From the NCBI GenBank assembly GCA_017461725.1, contig JAFTXG010000015.1, positions 124,001 through 188,000 on the forward strand: DNA of 64,000 bases. Reading direction: 5' to 3'. Shown here piece by piece: positions 36,288 through 43,336 of this stretch. Positions within the stretch are counted from its first letter, which is position 1. Each line of letters starts with the position of its first letter. The position numbers and the translations under genes were made by a program. This stretch comes from Lachnospiraceae bacterium (lineage in GTDB: Bacteria; Bacillota; Clostridia; Lachnospirales; Lachnospiraceae). The notes under the pieces were generated by a model that was not told where the DNA came from, ran no database searches, and saw only the letters and a program-made list of their open reading frames with translations.

Positions 36288-36335
36288 CAAAAAGATTGTC
36301 CGAAACGCGTTTCTCCGGTTTGCTTCGGACAATCT
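36288..36335 (-). terminator. Terminator of the DJ-1/PfpI gene
   Basis: AGATTGTCCGAA (36293-36304) pairs perfectly with TTCGGACAATCT (36324-36335); on the minus strand the stem is followed by TTTTTG. Confidence 0.9.
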
Positions 36336-36372
36336 TGTGTAATCAACCTATCAGTTATTTTGCGTCAATCCC

Positions 36373-36927
36373 TCACAGCGCATTGTGCTGGATCGCCGCT
36401 TTTAAACTCTTCGCCTCATCCCCGCTCTTTAACAGCCGCACCAGCTCCAGCCCCAGATCGATGGCGAAGCCCATTCCTCTGGCGGTGGTGATATTGCCGT
36501 CGGTCACCACGCCGTCGCTGACGTAAGCAGCTCCAGTCAGGTGCTCCTCAAATCCGGGATAGCAGGTCGCTTTCTTTCCATTCAGGAGGCCCAAATCGCC
36601 CAGCACGCTGGGTGCCGCGCAGATGGCCGCCATACGACTGCCTGCAGCAGCGTGTTTTTTCAGCGCCTCACACAGTGGCTCAAACTCGCCGAGATACTTG
36701 GTTCCGGGCATTCCGCCGGGAAGAAACAGGACATCGTCCTCCCCGATCTCGATCTCTTTCCACAGTTTATCGGTGATGATGCGGATACCGTGGGAGCCGG
36801 TGATCCAGTCGTCTCCGGTGATGGAGACGGTCTCAATCTCCACGCCCGCTCTGCGCAGAATGTCCACCACTGCCAGACACTCAATCTCCTCCAGGCCATC
36901 CGCCATAAATGCATATACCTTGCTCAT
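36373..36927 (-). CDS. DJ-1/PfpI family protein
   Basis: 184 residues from MSKVYAFMADGLEEIE, with AGGAGG upstream. The nucleophile elbow is 'AAICAAPSVLG' with C103, and the conserved Glu is in 'ADGLEEIE'. 'VLFLPGGMPG' is the typical family strand. Members act as glyoxalase/deglycase-like, chaperone-like or ThiJ/YajL proteins against carbonyl or oxidative stress; the exact activity is unresolved. A single gene with its own promoter and terminator. Confidence 0.92.
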   Translation of the reverse strand: MSKVYAFMADGLEEIECLAVVDILRRAGVEIETVSITGDDWITGSHGIRIITDKLWKEIEIGEDDVLFLPGGMPGTKYLGEFEPLCEALKKHAAAGSRMAAICAAPSVLGDLGLLNGKKATCYPGFEEHLTGAAYVSDGVVTDGNITTARGMGFAIDLGLELVRLLKSGDEAKSLKAAIQHNAL

Positions 36928-36959
36928 CTCCATACCTCCTGTTATCAGTTCCTTTTTAT

Positions 36960-36988
36960 AGTTTACCATGCTGTCCCACCTTTGTCAC
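36960..36988 (-). promoter_or_regulatory. Promoter of the DJ-1/PfpI gene
   Basis: On the minus strand GTGACA (36988-36983), a 17-bp spacer and TAAACT (36965-36960) with a TG extended element, about 33 bp before the start codon. Confidence 0.65.
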
Positions 36989-37171
36989 GAAAAAAGTCTC
37001 CGCTTCACCGGATTTTTACAATTCTCTTCGTCAGTCCGCCTGAATTATTACGGTCAAGGCCTGGGAAAACAGCTTTATAGTATCATATGATCTGGATGGA
37101 AAAAGAGCTGTGTCAAAAGCCGAAAAATCCTGCTCCGTATTCATGTAACCATTTTCATCAGTTCAGCCGGA

Positions 37172-37600
37172 TCATCCCTGCGCCAGCACCTTACCCAGTG
37201 CCTCGCAAGCCTCTTCCGCGTCACCGTCCGGTGCATCGGTGCAGATCACACTGTCCGCAACCAGGACAGCGCCGTCCTCGCGGCAGGTGTCCTCCCAGTT
37301 TCTCATCCACTCACCGTCACCCCAGCCGTAGGAGCCGAACAGACCGATGCGCTTACCCTTCAAGGCGGACTCGCAGTCGTTGAACATGGGCTCAAACTCC
37401 GTCTCCTCCAGGACCTCGTCGCCCATGGCCGGGCAGCCGAATGCAACGGCATCAAACTTATCCATCATGGAACCGGAAAACTGATCTGCACTGAACAGCT
37501 CCGCCTCTGCTCCTGCTGCCTTTGCGCCATCCAGCACCTTGTTTGCCATCGCCTCCGTATTTCCCGTTCCACTCCAATATACTACTGCTACTTTGCTCAT
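37172..37600 (-). CDS. Flavodoxin
   Basis: 142 residues, a short-chain flavodoxin. 'VVYWSGTGNTEAMA' is the FMN phosphate loop; 'FGCPAMGDE' and 'GLFGSYGWGDGEWM' are the two isoalloxazine loops. It carries single electrons in place of ferredoxin, typically when iron is scarce. It lies 145 bp downstream of the DUF3793 gene and probably belongs to the same iron-responsive group. Confidence 0.95.
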   Translation of the reverse strand: MSKVAVVYWSGTGNTEAMANKVLDGAKAAGAEAELFSADQFSGSMMDKFDAVAFGCPAMGDEVLEETEFEPMFNDCESALKGKRIGLFGSYGWGDGEWMRNWEDTCREDGAVLVADSVICTDAPDGDAEEACEALGKVLAQG

Positions 37601-37745
37601 TTCCTTAACTCTCCTTTATTCTTTCACTTTTTTATGATAATACCGACAGATCGATCCAGACGCTGTGTTTTCACGATCCCGAATCATACCATTCATATAG
37701 GCATAAACCGCATGACTCCTGAACTTCGGCATCATATAACATACA

Positions 37746-38297
37746 TCAGCAGCACCGGCACAGCTGCAGCACCGACCTGCCCTGACTCCAGAGGCGCATA
37801 TACACCTCCCTGCACTTTCTGTACTGTGCGAACAGCTTCACTGCCTCGCACTCATTGCAATAGACCTTCCAGCAGCCGCAGCACTTGCAGTTCTGCCCTG
37901 CATTCTCGATGAAACCAATCACATCTCCCAGCGGATAGCCCAGAAACAGCCCGATCTCGTGGGGGAACTCATCCTCCTCCCGGATTCGTTTGGACAGTCG
38001 CTCCAGCGCATAGTCCGGATCCGTCTGCTCATATCCGAACCGCTTCATAAACTCAGCGGTCTCCGGATGACTCAGATCCGTTTCCAGCCGTGAGCGGCGG
38101 TATGCGTAGACCAGCGCTTTCTGATTGCGGTATCTCAGGCACCGAAGGGTCAATCCCCGGGGCACGAGCCATACATTCCACTGAGCGATCTGCTCATTCA
38201 GCACTTCCTCCGACTCCACCTTCATGTCAAACAGATTGGCGGTCTTGATCCCCGCCAGCGCAGGCGCGCAATGTCCGATCAAATATCGCTCGATCAT
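37746..38297 (-). CDS. DUF3793 family protein
   Basis: 183 residues. A conserved 'HCAPALAGIKTANLF' opening and a Cys-rich end with 'CKCCGCWKVYCNECEA' mark the clostridial DUF3793 family. The Cys cluster (C-x-C-C-x-C and C-x-x-C) suggests binding of a metal or iron-sulfur cluster. It overlaps the DUF2325 gene by 4 bp. In Clostridia these families often accompany ferrous iron uptake and flavodoxin genes (recalled from family neighbourhoods, not checked here). Function unknown. Confidence 0.88.
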   Translation of the reverse strand: MIERYLIGHCAPALAGIKTANLFDMKVESEEVLNEQIAQWNVWLVPRGLTLRCLRYRNQKALVYAYRRSRLETDLSHPETAEFMKRFGYEQTDPDYALERLSKRIREEDEFPHEIGLFLGYPLGDVIGFIENAGQNCKCCGCWKVYCNECEAVKLFAQYRKCREVYMRLWSQGRSVLQLCRCC

Positions 38298-38587
38298 CCG
38301 ACCACCCCCGCTTTCCGCTCTGCCAGCAGATTATTCAGCGCAGTGGCGCTGCTGGTGTGACAATGCAGGATCGGCACGTTATTTTTCTTCGCTTCCTGGG
38401 AGGCGCTGACCACCATCTTGTGGGAAACGGTGTTGGTAAACAGAATCATCAGATCGGGACATCCCAGCTTTTTTCGAAAGGCTCCCTGTTCCTTGGTAAA
38501 CACCTTCGCCTTATAGCCATGGGCTTTGCAGATATCCTCGTACTGGCAGGCCATTCGCTCATTTCCACCGACGATTACTATGCTCAT
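38294..38587 (-). CDS. DUF2325 family protein
   Basis: 97 residues from MSIVIVGGNERMACQYEDI, with AGGAGG 7 nt upstream; the longer frame runs into the repeat leader and is rejected. 'DLMILFTNTVSHKM' and 'SHTSS'-like sequence (read HCHTSSATALNNLL) are typical. A small Rossmann-like protein of unknown function, often in metal-regulated operons. First gene after the operator-containing promoter at 38767-38905. Confidence 0.88.
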   Translation of the reverse strand: MSIVIVGGNERMACQYEDICKAHGYKAKVFTKEQGAFRKKLGCPDLMILFTNTVSHKMVVSASQEAKKNNVPILHCHTSSATALNNLLAERKAGVVG

Positions 38588-38660
38588 TGTCTGTCCTCCT
38601 GTCACTTGGTTGATGAGTGGGTTAGTCTGTCTTTCCCAAGTTAATTGTCTATTCGTTTTC

Positions 38661-38747
38661 ATGTTTTCCGGTTATCATGTTTTCCGGTTGACATGTTTTC
38701 TGATTGTCCGGTTGACTGTTTTCTTGGTTGACTGGTCTTTTGGTTAG
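38661..38747. repeat. Degenerate 16-bp tandem repeats in the DUF2325 leader
   Basis: Units of the form ATGTTTTCCGGTTGAC start at 38661, 38677, 38693 (with an 8-bp insertion), 38717 and 38733, increasingly degenerate. They lie in the 5' leader between the downstream operator copy and the start codon. Confidence 0.7.
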
Positions 38748-38766
38748 TGCGCTTCAGCGCGCCTTC

Positions 38767-38784
38767 AGTTAGCTTATCCTAACT
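38767..38784 (-). promoter_or_regulatory. Palindromic operator copy 2 (AGTTAG-N6-CTAACT)
   Basis: AGTTAG, CTTATC, CTAACT: same core as the copy at 38852-38871, about 86 bp further downstream in the leader. A GGCCGG/CCGGCC hairpin lies between them (about 38800-38818). Confidence 0.7.
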
Positions 38785-38851
38785 ATCTTTTTGAACTCAG
38801 GCCGGTGTAAAACCGGCCCTGTCATTCAGATGTATTATGGCACAACGCCTT

Positions 38852-38871
38852 TAGTTAGTTTATCCTAACTA
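38852..38871 (-). promoter_or_regulatory. Palindromic operator copy 1 (TAGTTAG-N6-CTAACTA)
   Basis: Perfect 7-bp arms TAGTTAG and CTAACTA around TTTATC, beginning 6 bp after the -10 box, so it covers the expected transcription start. A repressor bound here would block initiation. The TTAG/CTAA half-sites recall DtxR/IdeR/MntR-family operators more than the classic Fur box; the regulator is an inference. Confidence 0.75.
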
Positions 38872-38876
38872 TCTGT

Positions 38877-38905
38877 AATATACACTATCTTCCCTCAGTT
38901 GTCAA
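38877..38905 (-). promoter_or_regulatory. Strong promoter of the DUF2325-DUF3793-flavodoxin group
   Basis: On the minus strand a perfect TTGACA (38905-38900), a 17-bp spacer and TATATT (38882-38877). The operator follows directly. The leader to 38587 is about 280 nt. Confidence 0.88.
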
Positions 38906-38978
38906 CGATTTCTTGATACGATTTTTCAATATCAACCAGGGACGTCCTTTCCCCGGTCCACCGCTTTGACAAACAGAC

Positions 38979-39521
38979 TTACGAAAAACTTCTCCGCACT
39001 TCCCCGTCCAGATCCTTCCAGGTGAACACACCTTCCTCCAGGATCATATATCCGTGCCAGCTGTTCTCCTTCGGGATGGACACGGAGCCGGGATTCAGAT
39101 ACACATTATCGTTTCCAAAGGACTCACAGGCCGGTACGTGGGTATGTCCATGGAGCAAAATATCACCCGGCTGCAGCGGAGGCAGCGCTTTCAGGTTATA
39201 GTTATGCCCATGTGTGGCGTAAACCATGCGTTCTCCCGCAAACAAAATACAATAATCCGCCAGGATGGGAAACTCCAGTACCATCTGGTCCACCTCCGTG
39301 TCGCAGTTTCCGCGGACACAGAGTATCTTATCCTTGATGGCGTTGAGGCGGCTGATCACGGTCTTCGGCGCATAATCTCTCGGAAGATCATTGCGGGGAC
39401 CGTGGTAAAGAACGTCGCCCAGCAACAGCAGGCGGTCTGCCCGCTCCCGTTCAAAGGCCTCCAGCATTTTGTCACAGTAATATAGGGATCCGTGGATATC
39501 GGATGCGATCATGATTTTCAT
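38979..39521 (-). CDS. yfcE: YfcE-family metallophosphoesterase
   Basis: 180 residues. Metal-binding motifs 'SDIHGS', 'LLGDVLYHGPRND', 'VRGNCDTE', 'YATHGHNYNL' and 'LLHGHTHVP' are all present, as in YfcE phosphodiesterases. It likely hydrolyses phosphodiester or phosphonate substrates with Mn2+; the physiological substrate is unknown. A clear AAGGAG site precedes it. Confidence 0.92.
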   Translation of the reverse strand: MKIMIASDIHGSLYYCDKMLEAFERERADRLLLLGDVLYHGPRNDLPRDYAPKTVISRLNAIKDKILCVRGNCDTEVDQMVLEFPILADYCILFAGERMVYATHGHNYNLKALPPLQPGDILLHGHTHVPACESFGNDNVYLNPGSVSIPKENSWHGYMILEEGVFTWKDLDGEVRRSFS

Positions 39522-39687
39522 ATGGTTTCAAGCTCCTTTTGTATCACAAATATAGTGGCGGCAATTTTTTTCGGCTCCTGTTCCCGCCGGCGCCGAACGA
39601 TAATTCCCTTCCTGTTTATTTTATACCATAAGCTGCGATGCCGCAACCAGGTATTTGGGCAATCCTTGCGTTTTCATCACACTCCCG

Positions 39688-39771
39688 TTTCCGTGAAAAT
39701 CATTTCCCGTTTTTACGAAAATCGGCTTGTTTCTGTGAAAATCAGCTCCTCTTTCCTTGAAAATCGACTCC
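39688..39771. repeat. Four degenerate 20-22 bp repeats
   Basis: Units containing TTTCxxTGAAAATC-type sequence occur at 39688-39709, 39710-39729, 39730-39751 and 39752-39771. They lie in the 354-bp divergent spacer between yfcE and the CYTH gene, where no gene is seen. Confidence 0.65.
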
Positions 39772-39875
39772 ACACTTGATATTTCCTCCTGATACTGGTA
39801 TGATTTAGTCATACTGCAGCCGGCAGACGGCCCGGTTTGCCTATGACCTTCATCTTCACAGCAAAAGGAGCTCCC

Positions 39876-40328
39876 ATGGAAATCGAACGCAAATTTTTAT
39901 TAAAAACCATCCCGGAAAATTTATACACATACCCCTGCCACCACATTGAGCAGGGCTATCTCTGCACCGGCCCTGTGGTGCGCATCCGCAAGCAGGACGA
40001 TGACTATTATCTGACCTACAAGGGAAAGGGAAAGATGGCCCGGGAGGAATACAACCTTCCGCTGAACGCGGCATCCTACGCGCATCTGCGCGAAAAAATT
40101 GATGGCATTCTGATCACAAAAACCCGCTATCTGGTGCCGATCCACGATGGATTGACTGCAGAGGTGGATGTCTTTGAGCAGCCCCACAGGGGATTGCATC
40201 TGGCCGAGGTGGAGTTTGCGTCCATCGAGCAGGCAAATTCCTTTGTCGCTCCCGAGTGGTTCGGCGAGGATGTGACCCAGGACGGGCGCTACCACAACAG
40301 CTATATGAGCGGGCTGTCCACAAATTAA
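39876..40328 (+). CDS. CYTH domain protein (class IV adenylate cyclase/triphosphatase-like)
   Basis: 150 residues from MEIERKFLLKTIPENL, with AAAGGAG 7 nt upstream; an upstream in-frame ATG is rejected. The 'EIERKFLL' opening is the ExExK signature of CYTH tunnel enzymes; 'VVRIRKQDDDYYLTYKGKG', 'EVDVFEQPHRGLHLAEVEF' and a late Lys/Arg set supply further tunnel residues. Bacterial members hydrolyse triphosphates (inorganic or thiamine). Substrate unknown. The stop codon touches the palindromic element that follows. Confidence 0.88.
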   Translation: MEIERKFLLKTIPENLYTYPCHHIEQGYLCTGPVVRIRKQDDDYYLTYKGKGKMAREEYNLPLNAASYAHLREKIDGILITKTRYLVPIHDGLTAEVDVFEQPHRGLHLAEVEFASIEQANSFVAPEWFGEDVTQDGRYHNSYMSGLSTN

Positions 40329-40526
40329 GTGGGCAGCTCCTTTCCTCTTTTAACACAGCTTTGCCGGCACTAAACGAAAGAAAACCCCTCTCAGCCCGCC
40401 GGTACTTAACGAGCCCGAGCCAGCCGGCGACGGGGGAGTTTAGTATCCGCTGCGAGGATGAGTGGAGCGAGAGCGTGGTTTTCGGGTTTAGTGCCGGCAT
40501 CCCTATAAAAGCGAAGGAGCTGCCAC
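40329..40526. repeat. 200-bp palindromic element
   Basis: GCCGGCACTAAAC at 40363-40375 is the exact complement of 40486-40498. Pairing extends outward: GTGGGCAGCTCCTTT at 40329 with GGAGCTGCCAC ending at 40526. It also extends inward (AAAACC with GGTTTT). The arms are about 55 bp, the core about 90 bp, and there is no gene. It starts exactly at the CYTH stop codon. Flanking duplications are not clear (ATTA on both sides at most). The next 100 bp to 40631 also hold no gene. Confidence 0.75.
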
Positions 40527-40631
40527 GATTATTGTGACAGCCCCCTGAGCTCAGCAACCATTACATTCACTTCTCATTGATCGTCAATATTCCGAATGAC
40601 GGTCTATCAAACATTTTACTTTGGAGTTTCA

Positions 40632-41441
40632 TCACTCCAGATAGTCCAGCGGGTCCACTGTCTGATCCCCATGCAGCATCTGGAAGTACAGGTTGTCTCC
40701 CTCCACCACATAGTAGCGGGTGGGCTCTGCCACCGTACCAATCTGTGCACCGCGGGCAATATAATCGCCCTCCGCGACGCAGATATCCGTCAGCTGCCCC
40801 AGAACGACCTGATAATCGTTTCCGATCTCCAGGCGGACATATCCGCCGATTTTGACGTCGCTTCCGACCTCCGCAACCCTCGCATTAGCCGGGGCACTGA
40901 CAACGGTGCCCGCCTCACTCTGAATTTCGATGGCCGGACTGCATTTGTACTGCTCAAGTGTAGGGAAATATACGGTGGTATCCATACTGTAATACTGGAT
41001 CACATTTCCCTGCACCGGCCAGCCCACCGTCTCTCCGGCTGCAAAGTTCAGGCTGTATACCTGATTTCCGGCAGCCTCCGCTGCCTCCTCCGTCTCCGGA
41101 ACAGCTTCAATCACCTGCTCAGTGACCGGCGACCTGTTTTCGGTCGCAGGGGTGTTTTCCCGTTCGAGAAAAGCGGAGAGAATCTCCTCATTCACTTCCC
41201 AGGTGCCGTATACGACCTGCTCCTCCGTCTCATCCTGTGCCGGTTCCTCCACCGACTCATCCACATCATTATATAACTCTTCCGTGATTTGATTTCCGAC
41301 ATCCGCTCCGTTTGTAGATTCCAGAGCGGTATCGGGATTTTCTTTCGTCCGGGTTCCGGACCACACAATGGCAACGGCAGCTACCGTCACGGTAACCAGA
41401 CCGCCAAGTGCTATGGTCATCCATGTATTTTGTTTTTTCAC
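40632..41441 (-). CDS. spoIIQ: SpoIIQ-like M23-domain membrane protein, catalytically degenerate
   Basis: 269 residues from a GTG at 41441, with GAGGTGAT just upstream. A short cytoplasmic head, one transmembrane helix ('IALGGLVTVTVAAVAIVW'), an acidic linker, then an M23/LytM domain (about 160-265). The zinc ligands are altered: the HxxxD site reads SPAIE and the HxH site reads NLYFQ. So it should not cleave peptidoglycan. It follows spoIID by about 40 bp, matching the spoIID-spoIIQ pair of Clostridia in which SpoIIQ binds SpoIIIAH across the forespore membranes. The assignment rests on context and architecture. Confidence 0.72.
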   Translation of the reverse strand: MKKQNTWMTIALGGLVTVTVAAVAIVWSGTRTKENPDTALESTNGADVGNQITEELYNDVDESVEEPAQDETEEQVVYGTWEVNEEILSAFLERENTPATENRSPVTEQVIEAVPETEEAAEAAGNQVYSLNFAAGETVGWPVQGNVIQYYSMDTTVYFPTLEQYKCSPAIEIQSEAGTVVSAPANARVAEVGSDVKIGGYVRLEIGNDYQVVLGQLTDICVAEGDYIARGAQIGTVAEPTRYYVVEGDNLYFQMLHGDQTVDPLDYLE

Positions 41442-41481
41442 GATAATCACCTCGGTAATAGTGTTGCCTGATTATCGTTTT

Positions 41482-42417
41482 CTATTCGTCTCTGTTCCAG
41501 GTTTCCACCGCAACATTTTGAAAATAATATTTCAGAATCTCTGTGGCTGTTTTGCCGTTCATGGCCATGCAGTTGGCACCGTACTGGCTCATCCCATAGC
41601 CATGCCCCACACCGCGGCAGGTAATCTGCAGCCGCCCGGAATCCAGCCACTGAAAGGAAAACGCTGACGATGGCAGTCCCAGACATTCTGCAAATGCATC
41701 TCCCTGATGCACCTCCGTTCCCACCAACAGGGTTTCCACATACCCGGCCTCGTCCTTTTCCAGGATCTGGAGTCCGGTCTGCAGGCCGTTCTCAGTCAGT
41801 TCTGCACCGCATAACGACTCCAGTTTACTCTTCAAGACCGCCGTGCTGTACTCCGCCACAGTCAGATAATTCTCCATCTGAAGATCATATCGGCTGTCGA
41901 CGCTGTGGAGATAGGGGTAATCCTCCGCCAGACTTCTGGTCACCCCGGAGCTGGCTCTGTGATACATCGCTACGGCCAATTCTCTTCGACAGGTCATCAC
42001 CAACCCATCCGTCTCCACCGCAGCCCGCAAAAAATTCTCCTCCGCCCCCTCACAGCCTTCTGCGGCCCACGCGGCAGTCCGCTCTGCCTCGGAGAGATAA
42101 GTGAGCTCCAGCTCAGCTCCCGACAGATTACTCCGATCACCCAGCACTCGGTAATAATAGGTACGGTTCAGGATCATCTGTGCCTTGATCGCCTCTATGG
42201 AATAGTCGCCGGAAAGCTGCGCCGCCGTCACCCCGATCAGATATTCCTGCAGATCGATCCGCCGCCCGTCGCCCTCCAGCCTTACCAGCCCGACAATATC
42301 CTCACCGGCACCGGAAACAGGCAGGGCTGCCTCATGGCCGATCAGCAGAGTGATTACACAGGGAATCAATAAAATCAACAAAAAAACGACAGCACATCCG
42401 GTCAACTTCCTTCTCAT
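41482..42417 (-). CDS. spoIID: SpoIID/LytB domain sporulation protein
   Basis: 311 residues: an N-terminal membrane anchor ('AVVFLLILLIPCVITLLIG') and a SpoIID domain with 'RIDLQEYLIGVTAAQLS', 'EAIKAQMILNRTYYYRVLG' and the end 'RGVGHGYGMSQYGANCMA'. SpoIID is the lytic transglycosylase of the engulfment complex. The conserved catalytic Glu of 'GVxAxEM' is read as Gln here (Q67). It is the first gene of the pair with the spoIIQ-like gene, and GGAGGTGG precedes the start. Confidence 0.88.
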   Translation of the reverse strand: MRRKLTGCAVVFLLILLIPCVITLLIGHEAALPVSGAGEDIVGLVRLEGDGRRIDLQEYLIGVTAAQLSGDYSIEAIKAQMILNRTYYYRVLGDRSNLSGAELELTYLSEAERTAAWAAEGCEGAEENFLRAAVETDGLVMTCRRELAVAMYHRASSGVTRSLAEDYPYLHSVDSRYDLQMENYLTVAEYSTAVLKSKLESLCGAELTENGLQTGLQILEKDEAGYVETLLVGTEVHQGDAFAECLGLPSSAFSFQWLDSGRLQITCRGVGHGYGMSQYGANCMAMNGKTATEILKYYFQNVAVETWNRDE

Positions 42418-42574
42418 GGCCCACCTCCGGGTATTCGTTGAGAATATGCCCTATGGACATATCTGTATATCCTATGAGCCTGCGCCGACCGAAATTCTTT
42501 TTTCTTCATGACCGTCCGATTCCATCCCGGCAGAACCTCCCGGAAATCCCTCCAGCCCGGCACCACAGCTCAAA

Positions 42575-43297
42575 CTATCGGTCCTTACCGATCGCTGCGC
42601 TCAATACGTACACCCGCTCTGCGCCAGCCGCCAGCAGTACTCTGGTACAGGCCTCCGCCGTGCTTCCTGTGGTATAAATATCATCCACCAAAATGACCCG
42701 CCTAAGCTTTGCATCCCACCGTCTCACCGTGAACGCCTTCAACAAATTGTTTAAGCGCCCCAGACTGCCCAGTTCCTTCTGTGGCCGGGTATTTTTGATT
42801 CGAATGAGCAAGTCGTTCCTCACCGGAATACTCAGTCGTTCTCCCAGACGGTTCGCCAAAAGCTCCGCCTGATTAAATCCCCTGAGCCGTTTTCGCCTGG
42901 GATGGACCGGAACAGGGATCAAGGCATCCGCATCCATCCGCTCCACCTCCTGCCGCAGCCGCAGCGCCATCTCTGCCGCCACATAATCTGCATTATCCCG
43001 TTTCCCCCGATATTTCAGGTCGGACAACACTTTTCTGGATACGCTGTCGTAATTCATCAGGGCGACCCCGCAATAAAATCGATGCTCCTGCGTACAGCAA
43101 TTTTCGCAGTATTCCCTCTCTGCGAACATCAGTGCTTTACCGCACTTTTTGCAGCGGGGTTCGGCGATAAAACTGACTCGCTTCCGACAGGGTGGACAGA
43201 TCAACGCTCCCTTCGGTGTGATAATGCGGTCACAGACCGGACATTTTCTCGGATATAATATGTCCAGAATAAAGGTTATCCATTTATGCCTCTTCAT
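42575..43297 (-). CDS. comFC: ComF family phosphoribosyltransferase-like protein
   Basis: 240 residues. An N-terminal zinc region with CxxC pairs ('CPVCDRI', 'CPPCRKR', 'CKKCGKA', 'CENCC') and a C-terminal PRTase domain with 'VILVDDIYTTGSTAEACTRV'. ComFC works in late steps of DNA uptake and in handling of single-stranded DNA. It follows recD2 by 39 bp, in an operon. Confidence 0.92.
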   Translation of the reverse strand: MKRHKWITFILDILYPRKCPVCDRIITPKGALICPPCRKRVSFIAEPRCKKCGKALMFAEREYCENCCTQEHRFYCGVALMNYDSVSRKVLSDLKYRGKRDNADYVAAEMALRLRQEVERMDADALIPVPVHPRRKRLRGFNQAELLANRLGERLSIPVRNDLLIRIKNTRPQKELGSLGRLNNLLKAFTVRRWDAKLRRVILVDDIYTTGSTAEACTRVLLAAGAERVYVLSAAIGKDR

Positions 43298-43336
43298 ACT
43301 TCCCCCATATTATACACATCTCCTGTTTGCAGCCGG

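Noticed and set aside
38661..39771. Short spaced repeats at 38661-38747 and 39688-39771 as CRISPR arrays
   Set aside because: The units are degenerate, directly adjacent and 16-22 bp with no unique spacers, and no cas genes are present.
40516..40545. Hairpin with GGAGCTGCCAC at the right end of the palindrome as a simple terminator
   Set aside because: It pairs with two mismatches and lacks a proper T-run on either strand; it is better explained as an arm of the larger palindrome.
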